Shown here piece after piece: positions 1 through 5,992 of a stretch of DNA of 11,846 nt. Origin of the DNA: Geobacter sp. (GTDB lineage: Bacteria; Desulfobacterota; Desulfuromonadia; Geobacterales; DSM-12255); NCBI GenBank assembly GCA_012026855.1, contig VEOV01000321.1, positions 1 through 11,846 on the forward strand, in the 5' to 3' direction. Every line of letters starts with the position of its first letter. Position 1 is the stretch's first letter. The position numbers were made by a program, and so were the translations under genes. The notes beneath the pieces are model-generated. The model worked only from the letters and a program-made list of their open reading frames with translations, had not been told where the DNA came from and did not search any database.

Positions 1-920
1 AGACCGAACTTCTCTGCCAGCCGGTTGATCATCTGGGTGGTGGAGACGGTCTTGACCACCCCTCCCCGCAGCCCTTTGCGCTCGAAGAGGTGGCGCATGA
101 TCACCGTGTAGATCATGTGGGAGGAGAAGAAATCGCCGTTTTCATCCACTGCGCCGATCCGGTCGGCATCGCCGTCCAGGGCCAGGCCGACCCGGTAGTT
201 GCCGGTCTTGATGGCGGCTGACAGTTCCAGCAGATGCTCGGCGATCGGCTCCGGTGCCTGACCGCCGAAACCGGGGTTGCTGTCGCCATGGATCTCGTGG
301 CAGCCGGGGACCAGCAGGGGGAAAGCGCCGCTGCCGGCGCCGTACATCGGGTCGACCGTAACCGGAATTGCTGCCTTGCGAATCAGGTCGATGTCCACAT
401 AACGCTTCAGTTGGGCGTGATACTCGTTGTTGGCGTCAAACAGCCTGATCCTGCCGCTGCTCAGCGCCTCGCTAAAAGGTATGGAGCGGATCTCCCGCTT
501 GGCAGCAATGTTGGCGGCCACCTGTTCTTCGATTTGTTTGGTGGTTGCCGGTCTGGCCGAGCCGCCAAAGCCCTCTTTGACCTTGAAGCCGTTGTAAACC
601 GGCGGGTTGTGGCTGGCGGTTATCATGACACCGCAGCCTGCCTGTTTGCTGTGTACCCCCCAGGAGACAGCTGGTGTCGGCGCGAATCCGTCGGTCAGCC
701 AGACATCGATGCCGTTGCCGGCGGCAATTTCTGCGGTCCTCTCGGCAAACTCGCGGGACAGGAAGCGCTTGTCATAGCCGATGACTACCCCTTTGGCAGA
801 GAGCCCCTGGCTGACCAGCCAGTCAATGGTCGCCTGGGCGACAATGGCAACATTTTCAAAAGTGAATTCCCGGGCAATGACCCCGCGCCAGCCATCTGTT
901 CCGAATTTTATAACCTGCAC
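1..920 (-). CDS. Phosphoglucomutase/phosphomannomutase family protein (3' end cut by window)
   Basis: This is a cytoplasmic phosphohexomutase that moves phosphate between C1 and C6 of a hexose phosphate; the exact sugar (glucose, mannose or glucosamine) cannot be told from this part. The first 306 codons are visible and the C-terminus lies beyond base 1; the family is usually about 450-470 residues. Seen directly: the N-terminal KFGTDGWRG motif (residues 5-13), the phosphoserine loop ITASHNPP (100-107, catalytic Ser103), and the metal-binding loop LDGDADRIG (248-256, Asp249/251/253). These give domain 1, domain 2 and part of domain 3 of the alpha-D-phosphohexomutase fold. The start is GTG at 920-918, chosen because GGAGG lies at 930-926 with 5-nt spacing and the family's FGTDG motif follows at once. 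It is transcribed divergently from the cyclophilin gene. Family assignment is firm; substrate is open. Confidence 0.93.
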   Translation of the reverse strand, partial: MQVIKFGTDGWRGVIAREFTFENVAIVAQATIDWLVSQGLSAKGVVIGYDKRFLSREFAERTAEIAAGNGIDVWLTDGFAPTPAVSWGVHSKQAGCGVMITASHNPPVYNGFKVKEGFGGSARPATTKQIEEQVAANIAAKREIRSIPFSEALSSGRIRLFDANNEYHAQLKRYVDIDLIRKAAIPVTVDPMYGAGSGAFPLLVPGCHEIHGDSNPGFGGQAPEPIAEHLLELSAAIKTGNYRVGLALDGDADRIGAVDENGDFFSSHMIYTVIMRHLFERKGLRGGVVKTVSTTQMINRLAEKFG

Positions 921-960
921 CCAAACCTCCAGAGAAGAGCGTTGAAAGAAACAAACTGCA

Positions 961-990
961 ATTTTCCTCTGTCATGGCCTGCAAAGTCAA
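961..990 (-). promoter_or_regulatory. Possible sigma-70 promoter of the phosphohexomutase gene
   Basis: Read on the minus strand, TTGACT (990-985) and GAAAAT (966-961) are separated by 18 nt. This matches the -35 consensus at 5 of 6 positions and the -10 at 4 of 6. It lies about 40 nt upstream of the GTG start, which fits a short leader. The -10 is weak, so this is a candidate only. Confidence 0.35.
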
Positions 991-1012
991 CCATTTCTTT
1001 GTTTTGCCAAAC

Positions 1013-1041
1013 TTGACCATCCCTGATTTTTAGCCTAAACT
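1013..1041 (+). promoter_or_regulatory. Sigma-70 promoter of the cyclophilin-EF-P unit
   Basis: TTGACC (1013-1018) and TAAACT (1036-1041) are separated by exactly 17 nt, matching the consensus at 5 of 6 and 4 of 6 positions. The predicted start is near 1048, giving a leader of about 27 nt that contains the GGGAGG ribosome-binding site at 1061-1066. It sits back to back with the minus-strand promoter for the phosphohexomutase, so the 154-nt gap is a divergent control region. Confidence 0.55.
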
Positions 1042-1074
1042 GCCACAGATAAAAATTAACGGGAGGCATCATTC

Positions 1075-1665
1075 ATGTTCAAACGACTTCTGTATGCGCT
1101 TATTCTCACACTCACCTTCAGCAGCGCGCTGTCTGCCGCGACCCGGAACCCGACTGCCCTGATAGAAACCTCGATGGGCAATATCAAGATCGAGCTTTTT
1201 GCCGACAAAGCACCGATAACGGTCAAGAACTTTCTTGATTATGCTCACAGCGGTTATTTTAACGGTACAATCTTCCACAGAATCGTTCCCCCTTCACCCG
1301 GCAGCAATATTGTTGTTATTCAGGGTGGCGGACTTACGGCAAATATGCAGCCCAAGCCGGGAGACCGGCCTCCAATCAAGAATGAGGCTGCCAACGGCCT
1401 GAAAAATGACCGTGGAACACTTTCCATGGCTCGCGGCGGTGAGCCGGACAGTGCTACTTCGCAATTTTTTATCAATGTCAAGAACAACGACTTTCTGAAC
1501 CGCCCCAGTCCTGACGGCGCCGGCTATGCTGTCTTCGGCAAGGTCATCGAGGGGCTTGAAGTTGTGGACAAAATTGTGGCAACGCCGATCAAGGACCTGA
1601 ACAGAGTGTTCAAAGGTGTGCCGGTGACGCCGGTAGTCATAAAATCAGTCAAAGTTGTGAAATAG
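1075..1665 (+). CDS. Periplasmic cyclophilin-type peptidyl-prolyl cis-trans isomerase
   Basis: This 196-residue protein catalyses cis-trans isomerisation of X-Pro bonds, helping exported proteins fold. The N-terminus (about residues 1-21: basic start, hydrophobic core, small residues before LSA-A) looks like a Sec signal peptide, so the enzyme is placed in the periplasm, like E. coli PpiA. Cyclophilin motifs are present in order: the beta strand ALIETSMGNIKIELF, the catalytic segment IFHRIVP with the active-site Arg, a MARGGEPDSATSQFFI segment, and a C-terminal GYAVFGKVIEGLEVVDKI. Its length is typical for single-domain bacterial cyclophilins. The start has GGGAGG 8 nt upstream. The EF-P paralogue follows after 23 nt, so the two are probably cotranscribed. 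The family call is very secure; the location depends on the signal peptide reading. Confidence 0.94.
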   Translation: MFKRLLYALILTLTFSSALSAATRNPTALIETSMGNIKIELFADKAPITVKNFLDYAHSGYFNGTIFHRIVPPSPGSNIVVIQGGGLTANMQPKPGDRPPIKNEAANGLKNDRGTLSMARGGEPDSATSQFFINVKNNDFLNRPSPDGAGYAVFGKVIEGLEVVDKIVATPIKDLNRVFKGVPVTPVVIKSVKVVK

Positions 1666-1688
1666 ACCATAGAGGAGAGTAGTAGAAA

Positions 1689-2252
1689 ATGTTGACCACT
1701 TCAGATTTCAAAAAAGGGCTCATCTTCCAGCTTGACGGTGCCCCTTGCATCCTTGTGGATGTCCAGTTCCAGTCCCCTTCCGCCCGGGGCGCCAACACCA
1801 TGGTGAAGACCCGCTACCGCAACATGATCAGCGGCCAGGTCTTTGACAAGACTTTCCGCTCCGGCGACAAGGTGGACGAGGCCGATTTCGAGCGCCACAA
1901 GGGGCAGTTCCTCTACGCTGACGGAGCTCGCGGGGTTTTCATGGATCTGGAGACCTACGACCAGTTCGAGATGGAAGAGGAGTCGTTTGCCCTGGTTTCC
2001 CCCTTTCTGCTGGACGGCACCGAGGTGCAACTTGGCCTGTTCGAGGGGCGGATGATCAACGTTGATCTCCCCATGACCGTGGAGTTGACCGTTACCGAAA
2101 CCCCGCCGGTCATGAAGAACGCCACGGCCACAGCCGAGACCAAAGAGGCCATTCTGGAGACCGGCCTGAAGATCCGGGTGCCGCCCTATCTGGAGACTGG
2201 CGAGCGGGTCAAGGTGGATACCCGTGACAGCAGATTTATCTCACGGGCGTAA
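1689..2252 (+). CDS. efp: Elongation factor P paralogue with non-canonical arginine loop
   Basis: EF-P binds between the ribosomal P and E sites and relieves stalling at polyproline stretches. This 187-residue protein has the normal three-domain length: a KOW-like domain (about 1-62), a first OB fold (about 65-125) and a C-terminal OB fold (about 130-187) with the family ending VKVDTRDSRFISRA. The tip loop of domain I, which in classical EF-P is PGKG or PGRG and carries a modified Lys or Arg, here reads QSPSARGAN (28-36) with Arg33. That resembles the loop of the YeiP/EfpL branch rather than classical EF-P, while the rest of the protein is EF-P-like. As I recall, Geobacter genomes often carry two efp genes, and this would be the second type. 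The ATG is preceded by AGGAGAG (about 10 nt). No gene for a modifying enzyme (EpmA, EarP) is next to it. Confidence 0.93.
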   Translation: MLTTSDFKKGLIFQLDGAPCILVDVQFQSPSARGANTMVKTRYRNMISGQVFDKTFRSGDKVDEADFERHKGQFLYADGARGVFMDLETYDQFEMEEESFALVSPFLLDGTEVQLGLFEGRMINVDLPMTVELTVTETPPVMKNATATAETKEAILETGLKIRVPPYLETGERVKVDTRDSRFISRA

Positions 2253-2268
2253 TCTGAGTAAAAAAGAT

Positions 2269-2297
2269 TTGACAAGCCGGCTCTCGTAATATATAAA
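2269..2297 (+). promoter_or_regulatory. Strong sigma-70 promoter of tRNA-Phe
   Basis: TTGACA (2269-2274) and TATAAA (2292-2297) are separated by exactly 17 nt. The -35 is a perfect match and the -10 matches 5 of 6. The predicted start, near 2303, is only about 7 nt before the mature tRNA. This is the closest match to consensus in the window, as expected for a stable RNA gene. Confidence 0.85.
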
Positions 2298-2309
2298 ATT
2301 CATTCTTTC

Positions 2310-2385
2310 GCCCAGATAGCTCAGTCGGTAGAGCAGAGGATTGAAAATCCTCGTGTCGGCGGTTCGATTCCGTCTCTGGGCACCA
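2310..2385 (+). tRNA. tRNA-Phe (anticodon GAA)
   Basis: This is a 76-nt tRNA that folds completely by eye. The acceptor arm GCCCAGA (2310-2316) pairs with TCTGGGC (2375-2381), the D arm has AGCTCAGTCGGTAGAGC, and the anticodon stem GAGGA (2336-2340) pairs with TCCTC (2348-2352). The loop is TTGAAAA with anticodon GAA at 2343-2345, and the T arm contains GGTTCGATTCC. The discriminator base is A and the CCA end is encoded in the DNA. It has its own promoter and terminator, so it is a stand-alone unit. No integrase or duplicated 3' tRNA end is nearby. Confidence 0.98.
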
Positions 2386-2396
2386 GTTAAAACAAT

Positions 2397-2438
2397 AAAC
2401 AGGCACTTACGATACCGACGTGAGTGCCTGTTTTTCTT
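2397..2438 (+). terminator. Rho-independent terminator after tRNA-Phe
   Basis: A 15-bp stem (2397-2411 with 2419-2433, one G-T wobble, core CAGGCACT/AGTGCCTG) closes a 7-nt loop. The run TTTTTCTT at 2431-2438 overlaps the end of the stem. It lies 12 nt after the tRNA and should separate the tRNA unit from the kinase gene downstream. Confidence 0.9.
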
Positions 2439-2453
2439 TGCTGCAGAATTGAC

Positions 2454-2470
2454 ACAGATGCTTCATCTGT
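2454..2470 (+). promoter_or_regulatory. Perfect 7-bp dyad upstream of the kinase gene, possible operator
   Basis: ACAGATG-CTT-CATCTGT is a perfect inverted repeat with a 3-nt centre, lying in the 89-nt gap between the tRNA terminator and the histidine kinase start. A TTGACA (2449-2454) overlaps its left edge, but no good -10 is found at 16-18 nt (TAAATA comes 24 nt later). It could be a regulator site at a weak promoter or a chance dyad. Confidence 0.3.
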
Positions 2471-2527
2471 CTCCCAGCTAAATAAACCCTCACTTTTTGG
2501 CGCAGTATTCTCCCCCGAGGTTACTCG

Positions 2528-4318
2528 ATGCGGCTTTTACCGGCAAAAAAGCAGGTTGACTATTTACCGCTGGAACGTCGCTTCGGAACGATTCTCTGCC
2601 TTGCCGCCCTGGCAGGCGCTGTTCTGGTTTTTCTGCTGTTATCTCCCGCTGTTGCCCGCGCAATAGAGTCTCCTGTCTCGGAATGGCCCACCATTACGGT
2701 TGGCGGTGACGCCAATTACCCCCCCTATGAATTTCTCGACGCCAACGGCAATCCCGCCGGATTCAATGTAGACCTGACCCGGGCCATTGCCAATGTTATG
2801 GGGATGACGGTGAAAATCCGGCTCGGCCCCTGGGGTGACATGCGCAAAGCGCTGAGTAACGGTGAAGTGGATATCCTGCAGGGGATGGCCTTTACCGAAG
2901 AGCGTACCCGCGAAGTAGATTTTGCTCCGCCCCACGCCATTGTTTACCAGACCATCTGGACCCGCAAAGGGCAAGAGGCGCGCAGCCTTCAGGAGCTGCG
3001 CGGCAAAGAGGTTATTGTCATGCGCCAGAGCATCATGCATGACTTTCTCCTGAAGAATAATCTCGATGCTTCCTATATTCAGGTAGATTCTCTGGCGGAC
3101 GCCCTGCAGATGCTTGCTGCCGGGCAGCATGATGCCGCTCTGGTGGCGAAACTGCCGGGTGAATATCTGGCCAGAGAGCAGGGGCTGACGAATATCACCC
3201 CCCAGTCGCGGCCACTGCTGGCCCAGAAATACGGCTATGCAGTACGCAAGGGGAACAGTGAACTGCTCAACAGCTTCAGTGAAGGGCTGGCGCTCTTGAA
3301 GCGCAACGGCCAGTTTCAGATTATCCAGCAGAAGTGGCTTGGAGTGCTGGAGCCGCCCCGCTTCCCCTGGGAGCGGGTGGTGCGTTACGGCCTGATGGTG
3401 ATTGTGCCTCTGTTGCTGGTTCTGGGAGGGACGGTGATCTGGTCGCGCACTCTGCAAAGGCGCGTCAATCAGCGCACCGAAGATTTGGCCCGCGTGGTCG
3501 AGGAGAAGGAACGCGCCCTTGACGAGCTGCGGCTCCATCAGGATAAACTGGTGCAGGCGGACAAGATGACGTCCCTCGGCACCCTCCTCTCCGGCGTGGC
3601 CCATGAGATCAACAACCCCAATGGCCTGGTCATGCTGAATGTGACCCGCTTTATCGAGGCTTTCCAGGCCGGTGCGCCGATTCTTGAAGCGTATTACCGC
3701 GACCATGGCGATTTCATGCTCGGCAGCCTGAAATATTCCCGCATGCGTGAAGAGTTGCCGTTGATGCTGCAGGAGACTCTGGACGGCTCCCGGCAGATCA
3801 GGCGCATTGTGGATGATCTCAAGGATTTTGCCCGCCGCGATGACAGCAGTTTTACCGAGCTGTTCCAGTTGAACGAGGTTGTGCAGGCGGCTGTGCGGCT
3901 GGTGGACAATGCTCTCCGCCAGGCGACCATGCACCTCACGCTCAATTACGCCAGCCAGCTCCCCCCGGTGCGCGGCAATCCCCGCCGCATCGAACAGGTG
4001 GTTGTCAATCTGCTTCTCAACGCCTGCCAGGCTCTGGCAAGCAGTGACCGGAAGATTGTAGTCACCACTTTCAGTGATGGCGACGGTCAGGTTATACTTA
4101 CGGTGGAGGATGAGGGGGGTGGCATCTCTCCCGAACATCTGCCGCACCTGATGGATCCGTTTTTTACCACCAAACGGGAGACTGGCGGCACCGGTCTCGG
4201 CTTATGGGTCTCAGCCGGAATAGTCAAGGAGCATGGCGGCACGCTGGCCTTTGCTCCGGCTGCCATCCAGGGCACAATCGTTACCTTGACTCTGCCTGCG
4301 GCTAAGGAGAACAGTTAA
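2528..4318 (+). CDS. Membrane histidine kinase with periplasmic solute-binding (SBP_bac_3-like) sensor
   Basis: This 596-residue sensor kinase should phosphorylate the response regulator encoded 2 nt downstream. Order: N-terminal hydrophobic segment (about 20-46, ending ARA, signal anchor or cleaved signal); periplasmic family-3 solute-binding domain (about 54-273, starting with GGDANYPPYEF and containing TEERTREVDFA); transmembrane helix (about 285-305); predicted coiled coil (306-345); H box SGVAHEINNP with His359; a second dimerisation helix around 420-436; ATPase domain with N box NLLLNACQA (494-502), G1 DEGGGI (528-533), F box DPFFTT (543-548) and G2 GGTGLGL (553-559). All catalytic motifs are intact. 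The start has GAGG 7 nt upstream. The sensor resembles amino-acid-binding proteins but lacks the usual ligand Asp in lobe 2 (Lys208 is there instead). Its neighbours suggest control of glutamate use; the true ligand is unknown. Confidence 0.93.
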   Translation: MRLLPAKKQVDYLPLERRFGTILCLAALAGAVLVFLLLSPAVARAIESPVSEWPTITVGGDANYPPYEFLDANGNPAGFNVDLTRAIANVMGMTVKIRLGPWGDMRKALSNGEVDILQGMAFTEERTREVDFAPPHAIVYQTIWTRKGQEARSLQELRGKEVIVMRQSIMHDFLLKNNLDASYIQVDSLADALQMLAAGQHDAALVAKLPGEYLAREQGLTNITPQSRPLLAQKYGYAVRKGNSELLNSFSEGLALLKRNGQFQIIQQKWLGVLEPPRFPWERVVRYGLMVIVPLLLVLGGTVIWSRTLQRRVNQRTEDLARVVEEKERALDELRLHQDKLVQADKMTSLGTLLSGVAHEINNPNGLVMLNVTRFIEAFQAGAPILEAYYRDHGDFMLGSLKYSRMREELPLMLQETLDGSRQIRRIVDDLKDFARRDDSSFTELFQLNEVVQAAVRLVDNALRQATMHLTLNYASQLPPVRGNPRRIEQVVVNLLLNACQALASSDRKIVVTTFSDGDGQVILTVEDEGGGISPEHLPHLMDPFFTTKRETGGTGLGLWVSAGIVKEHGGTLAFAPAAIQGTIVTLTLPAAKENS

Positions 4319-4320
4319 CA

Positions 4321-4863
4321 ATGAACGCAATGTTGTATCCATCCTTCGGAGTGCTGCTGGTAGATGATGAAGCCCCGTGGCTGCGCACTCTGCGCATGGC
4401 GCTGGAGGGCCCCGGCGGTATTTCCAATATCCTCACCTGCCAGGACAGCCGCGAAGTCGGGGCAATGCTGGAGCAGCAGGAGATCGGCGTGGTGCTCCTT
4501 GACCTTACCATGCCCCATATCCCTGGGGAGGAACTGCTCAAGACCATCATGGCGGAGCATCCGGACATTGCGGTGATTGTCCTTTCCGGCATGAATCAGC
4601 TGGATACCGCTGTCCGCTGCATGCGCCTCGGCCTTTTGATTATCTGGTCAAAACCGTCGATGAGTCGCGCATTCTGGATGCGGTCTGGCGCGCTGTTACG
4701 GTGCAGGAGCTGCGCCGTGAAAACCGCGCCATGCGCAACCGCCTGCTGGATAACCGCCTGGAAAACCCCGAGGCCTTTCGCGAGATTGTCACCCGCAACG
4801 CCACGCTCCAGTCGATTTTCAAATATATCGAGGCCGTTGCCAAAGGTCGGCAGCCGATCCTGA
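4321..4863 (+). CDS. Receiver-domain fragment as literally encoded
   Basis: Without a frame change, translation gives 180 residues. Residues 1-104 are a receiver domain: acidic pair Asp15/Asp16 (VLLVDDE), phospho-acceptor Asp61 (VVLLDLTMP) and the Ser89 switch (IVLSG). Residues 105-180 are out of frame, rich in Arg, Ser and Cys, and not expected to fold. The product would lack the receiver's final beta strand, its conserved Lys and alpha 5, so phosphorylation and dimerisation are doubtful. It overlaps the downstream reading frame by 163 nt. Confidence 0.6.
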   Translation: MNAMLYPSFGVLLVDDEAPWLRTLRMALEGPGGISNILTCQDSREVGAMLEQQEIGVVLLDLTMPHIPGEELLKTIMAEHPDIAVIVLSGMNQLDTAVRCMRLGLLIIWSKPSMSRAFWMRSGALLRCRSCAVKTAPCATACWITAWKTPRPFARLSPATPRSSRFSNISRPLPKVGSRS

Positions 4864-5738
4864 TTACCGGAGAAAGTGGCGTTGGCAAGGAGCTGTTCGC
4901 CCGTGCCCTGCATGCCGTGAGCCACGCTTCAGGGCCGCTGATTGCGGTAAACGTAGCCGGGCTGGACGACAACGTCTTTGCCGACACCCTGTTTGGCCAC
5001 CTGCGCGGCGCGTTTACCGGAGCTGAAAGCGCGCGCCGCGGCATGATCGACCAGGCTGCTGGCGGCACCCTGTTTCTGGACGAGATCGGCGACCTGAGCC
5101 TGACCTCCCAGGTGAAACTGCTCCGCCTGATTCAGGAGGGGGAATATTACCCTTTGGGGAGCGACACCCCCAGCCGCCTGCAGGCCCGCATCGTTGTCGC
5201 CACCCACTGCGACCTGACGGCAATGCAGCGCTCCGGCCAGTTCCGCACCGATCTTTACTACCGGCTGCGCGCCCACCATCTGCATATTCCGCCGCTCCGG
5301 GAGCGGAAGGACGACCTGCCGCTGCTGCTCGACTTCTTTTTGCAGGAAGCGTGTCAGGAGTTCGACAAAAAGCTGCCGACCTATACCAAGGAGCTGTTGA
5401 CTCTGCTGAGCAACTACAGTTTCCCCGGCAATATGCGTGAACTGAAGTCAATGGTTTACGACGCCGTCAGCCTGCATACATCGAGAATGCTCTCCATGAA
5501 CTCCTTCATTCAGGCCATGGGGGTCAAGGGCGAAGCACGGATGGAGGCAGACGCCGACCGGAGCGACAGCTATAACCCCTTTACCCTGTGGGAGGAGCTC
5601 CCAACCATGAACGAGGCTATCGACCTGCTGCTGGCCGAAACCATGCGGCGCAGCGACAACAACCAGACCCAGGCCGCCCGCATGCTCGGCATATCCCAAC
5701 CTGCCTTATGCAAGCGGTTGAAAATGAAACAGAGGTAG
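4701..5738 (+). CDS. Sigma-54 activator AAA+ and Fis HTH part as literally encoded
   Basis: From a possible GTG at 4701 this frame gives 345 residues; the open frame itself extends back to about 4632. It holds a linker helix (1-30), a sigma-54 AAA+ domain with Walker A GESGVGKE (57-64), the sigma-54 contact loop GAFTGA (103-108), Walker B TLFLDEIGD (123-131), sensor I around 164-171, and the arginine-finger segment FRTDLYYRLR (181-190). A C-terminal Fis-type helix-turn-helix (about 318-345, NQTQAARMLGISQPALCKRL) follows. Nothing in the ATPase or DNA-binding part is missing. The GTG has no clear Shine-Dalgarno sequence, so independent translation would be poor. If made without its receiver, such a protein could be constitutively active or inactive depending on the family mode. 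Confidence 0.7.
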   Translation: MQELRRENRAMRNRLLDNRLENPEAFREIVTRNATLQSIFKYIEAVAKGRQPILITGESGVGKELFARALHAVSHASGPLIAVNVAGLDDNVFADTLFGHLRGAFTGAESARRGMIDQAAGGTLFLDEIGDLSLTSQVKLLRLIQEGEYYPLGSDTPSRLQARIVVATHCDLTAMQRSGQFRTDLYYRLRAHHLHIPPLRERKDDLPLLLDFFLQEACQEFDKKLPTYTKELLTLLSNYSFPGNMRELKSMVYDAVSLHTSRMLSMNSFIQAMGVKGEARMEADADRSDSYNPFTLWEELPTMNEAIDLLLAETMRRSDNNQTQAARMLGISQPALCKRLKMKQR

Positions 5739-5791
5739 TTTTTTTCAGCCACTCCCGGGTTTCGATCGTCAATCCTGTCACTTCTGCGGAA

Positions 5792-5833
5792 GTGGTATAA
5801 CCATAGTTATTGTAATAACCATGGTTATACCAC
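5792..5833. promoter_or_regulatory. 42-bp near-perfect palindrome, likely upstream activator site
   Basis: The arms are GTGGTATAACCAT (5792-5804) and its exact complement (5821-5833). Inside them GTTATT (5806-5811) pairs with AATAAC (5814-5819), so 19 of 21 arm positions match around the centre at 5812/5813. Each arm also holds an 11-bp dyad, TGGT-N3-ACCA (5793-5803 and 5822-5832), with centres 29 bp apart, close to three helical turns. This could seat two activator dimers on one face. It lies about 165 bp upstream of the -24 element, a normal distance for an NtrC-type enhancer. That the neighbouring regulator binds it is inference. Confidence 0.75.
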
Positions 5834-5893
5834 CTGCAACTCGTCGTTTATTCTCATTAATCTCGTACCCTCACCCGCAGTGTCGCGACCTTC

Positions 5894-5905
5894 AGCTATA
5901 CCACT
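5894..5905 (+). promoter_or_regulatory. Additional half-site of the palindrome motif
   Basis: AGCTATACCACT repeats the right arm of the palindrome (TTATACCAC) with the core TATACCAC intact, but its left half is degenerate. It lies between the palindrome and the -24/-12 promoter. A related ATACCACT occurs at 6033-6040. Confidence 0.35.
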
Positions 5906-5915
5906 TTCACCATCT

Positions 5916-5928
5916 CATCAATTTATAA
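5916..5928 (+). promoter_or_regulatory. IHF-like AT-rich site
   Basis: CATCAATTTATAA matches the IHF consensus WATCAA-N4-TTR closely but not fully, and lies inside an AT-rich stretch between the palindrome and the sigma-54 promoter. That is where a DNA bend would bring an enhancer-bound activator to the polymerase. Suggestive only. Confidence 0.3.
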
Positions 5929-5975
5929 AACAGCGTTGCGCCTTGCTGTAAGCGGCTTTACGGCTTTTTGCAAAC

Positions 5976-5992
5976 TTGGTATTCGTTTTGCT
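5976..5992 (+). promoter_or_regulatory. Sigma-54 (-24/-12) promoter of the glutamate dehydrogenase operon
   Basis: TTGGTATTCGTTTTGCT fits the TGGCAC-N5-TTGC consensus with exact spacing: GG at 5978-5979, ten bases, then GC at 5990-5991, with TTGC intact. Only the CAC triplet differs (TAT). The predicted transcription start is near 6003, leaving a leader of about 55 nt. It lies directly downstream of a gene for a GAFTGA-bearing sigma-54 activator and its likely enhancer, which strengthens the call. Confidence 0.72.

Larger units (their letters stand above)
4321..5738 (+). pseudogene. Frameshifted NtrC-type sigma-54 response regulator (REC-AAA+-Fis HTH)
   Basis: Read across one missing base, this region encodes a 472-residue NtrC-family regulator, the partner of the upstream kinase (HK stop and this ATG are 2 nt apart; AAGGAG at 4304-4309). 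The receiver reads normally to residue 104 (CMRLG). At about 4632-4635 the frame must move by -1 to continue as FDYLVKTVDESRILDAV, the usual receiver end with its conserved Lys. Adding one base (for example GGC-GCT-TTT-GAT) restores the expected LGAFDYLVK. The next part has every motif of an active sigma-54 activator. The site is not a standard slippery heptamer, so a recent deletion or a sequencing error is more likely than programmed recoding. Both halves still look under coding constraint, which argues the damage is very recent or not real. Confidence 0.85.

Noticed and set aside
234..1016. A 260-codon plus-strand open frame over the phosphohexomutase gene
   Set aside because: The minus strand carries clear phosphohexomutase motifs and a good ribosome-binding site; the plus-strand product has no recognisable motif.
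2221..2247. CCCGTGA/TCACGGG inverted repeat at the end of the EF-P gene as a terminator
   Set aside because: The stem is only 7 bp with a 13-nt loop inside coding sequence, and no T-run follows.
2310..2527. tRNA-Phe as an integration site of a genomic island
   Set aside because: No integrase, no second copy of the tRNA 3' end and no change in gene character is seen in the window.
2639..4147. A 502-codon open frame on the minus strand opposite the histidine kinase gene
   Set aside because: It is fully antisense to a kinase with all catalytic motifs, its product matches no family I know, and long antisense frames are common opposite GC-rich genes.
4630..4640. Programmed -1 frameshifting in the response regulator
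   Set aside because: C-CTT-TTG does not allow good re-pairing in both sites, and no clear downstream stimulatory structure or upstream Shine-Dalgarno-like stimulator was seen; a deletion or sequencing error is simpler.
5699..5747. T-run after the regulator stop codon as a rho-independent terminator
   Set aside because: Only a 6-bp stem with one wobble and a very long loop could be built before TTTTTTT, so no real hairpin supports it.
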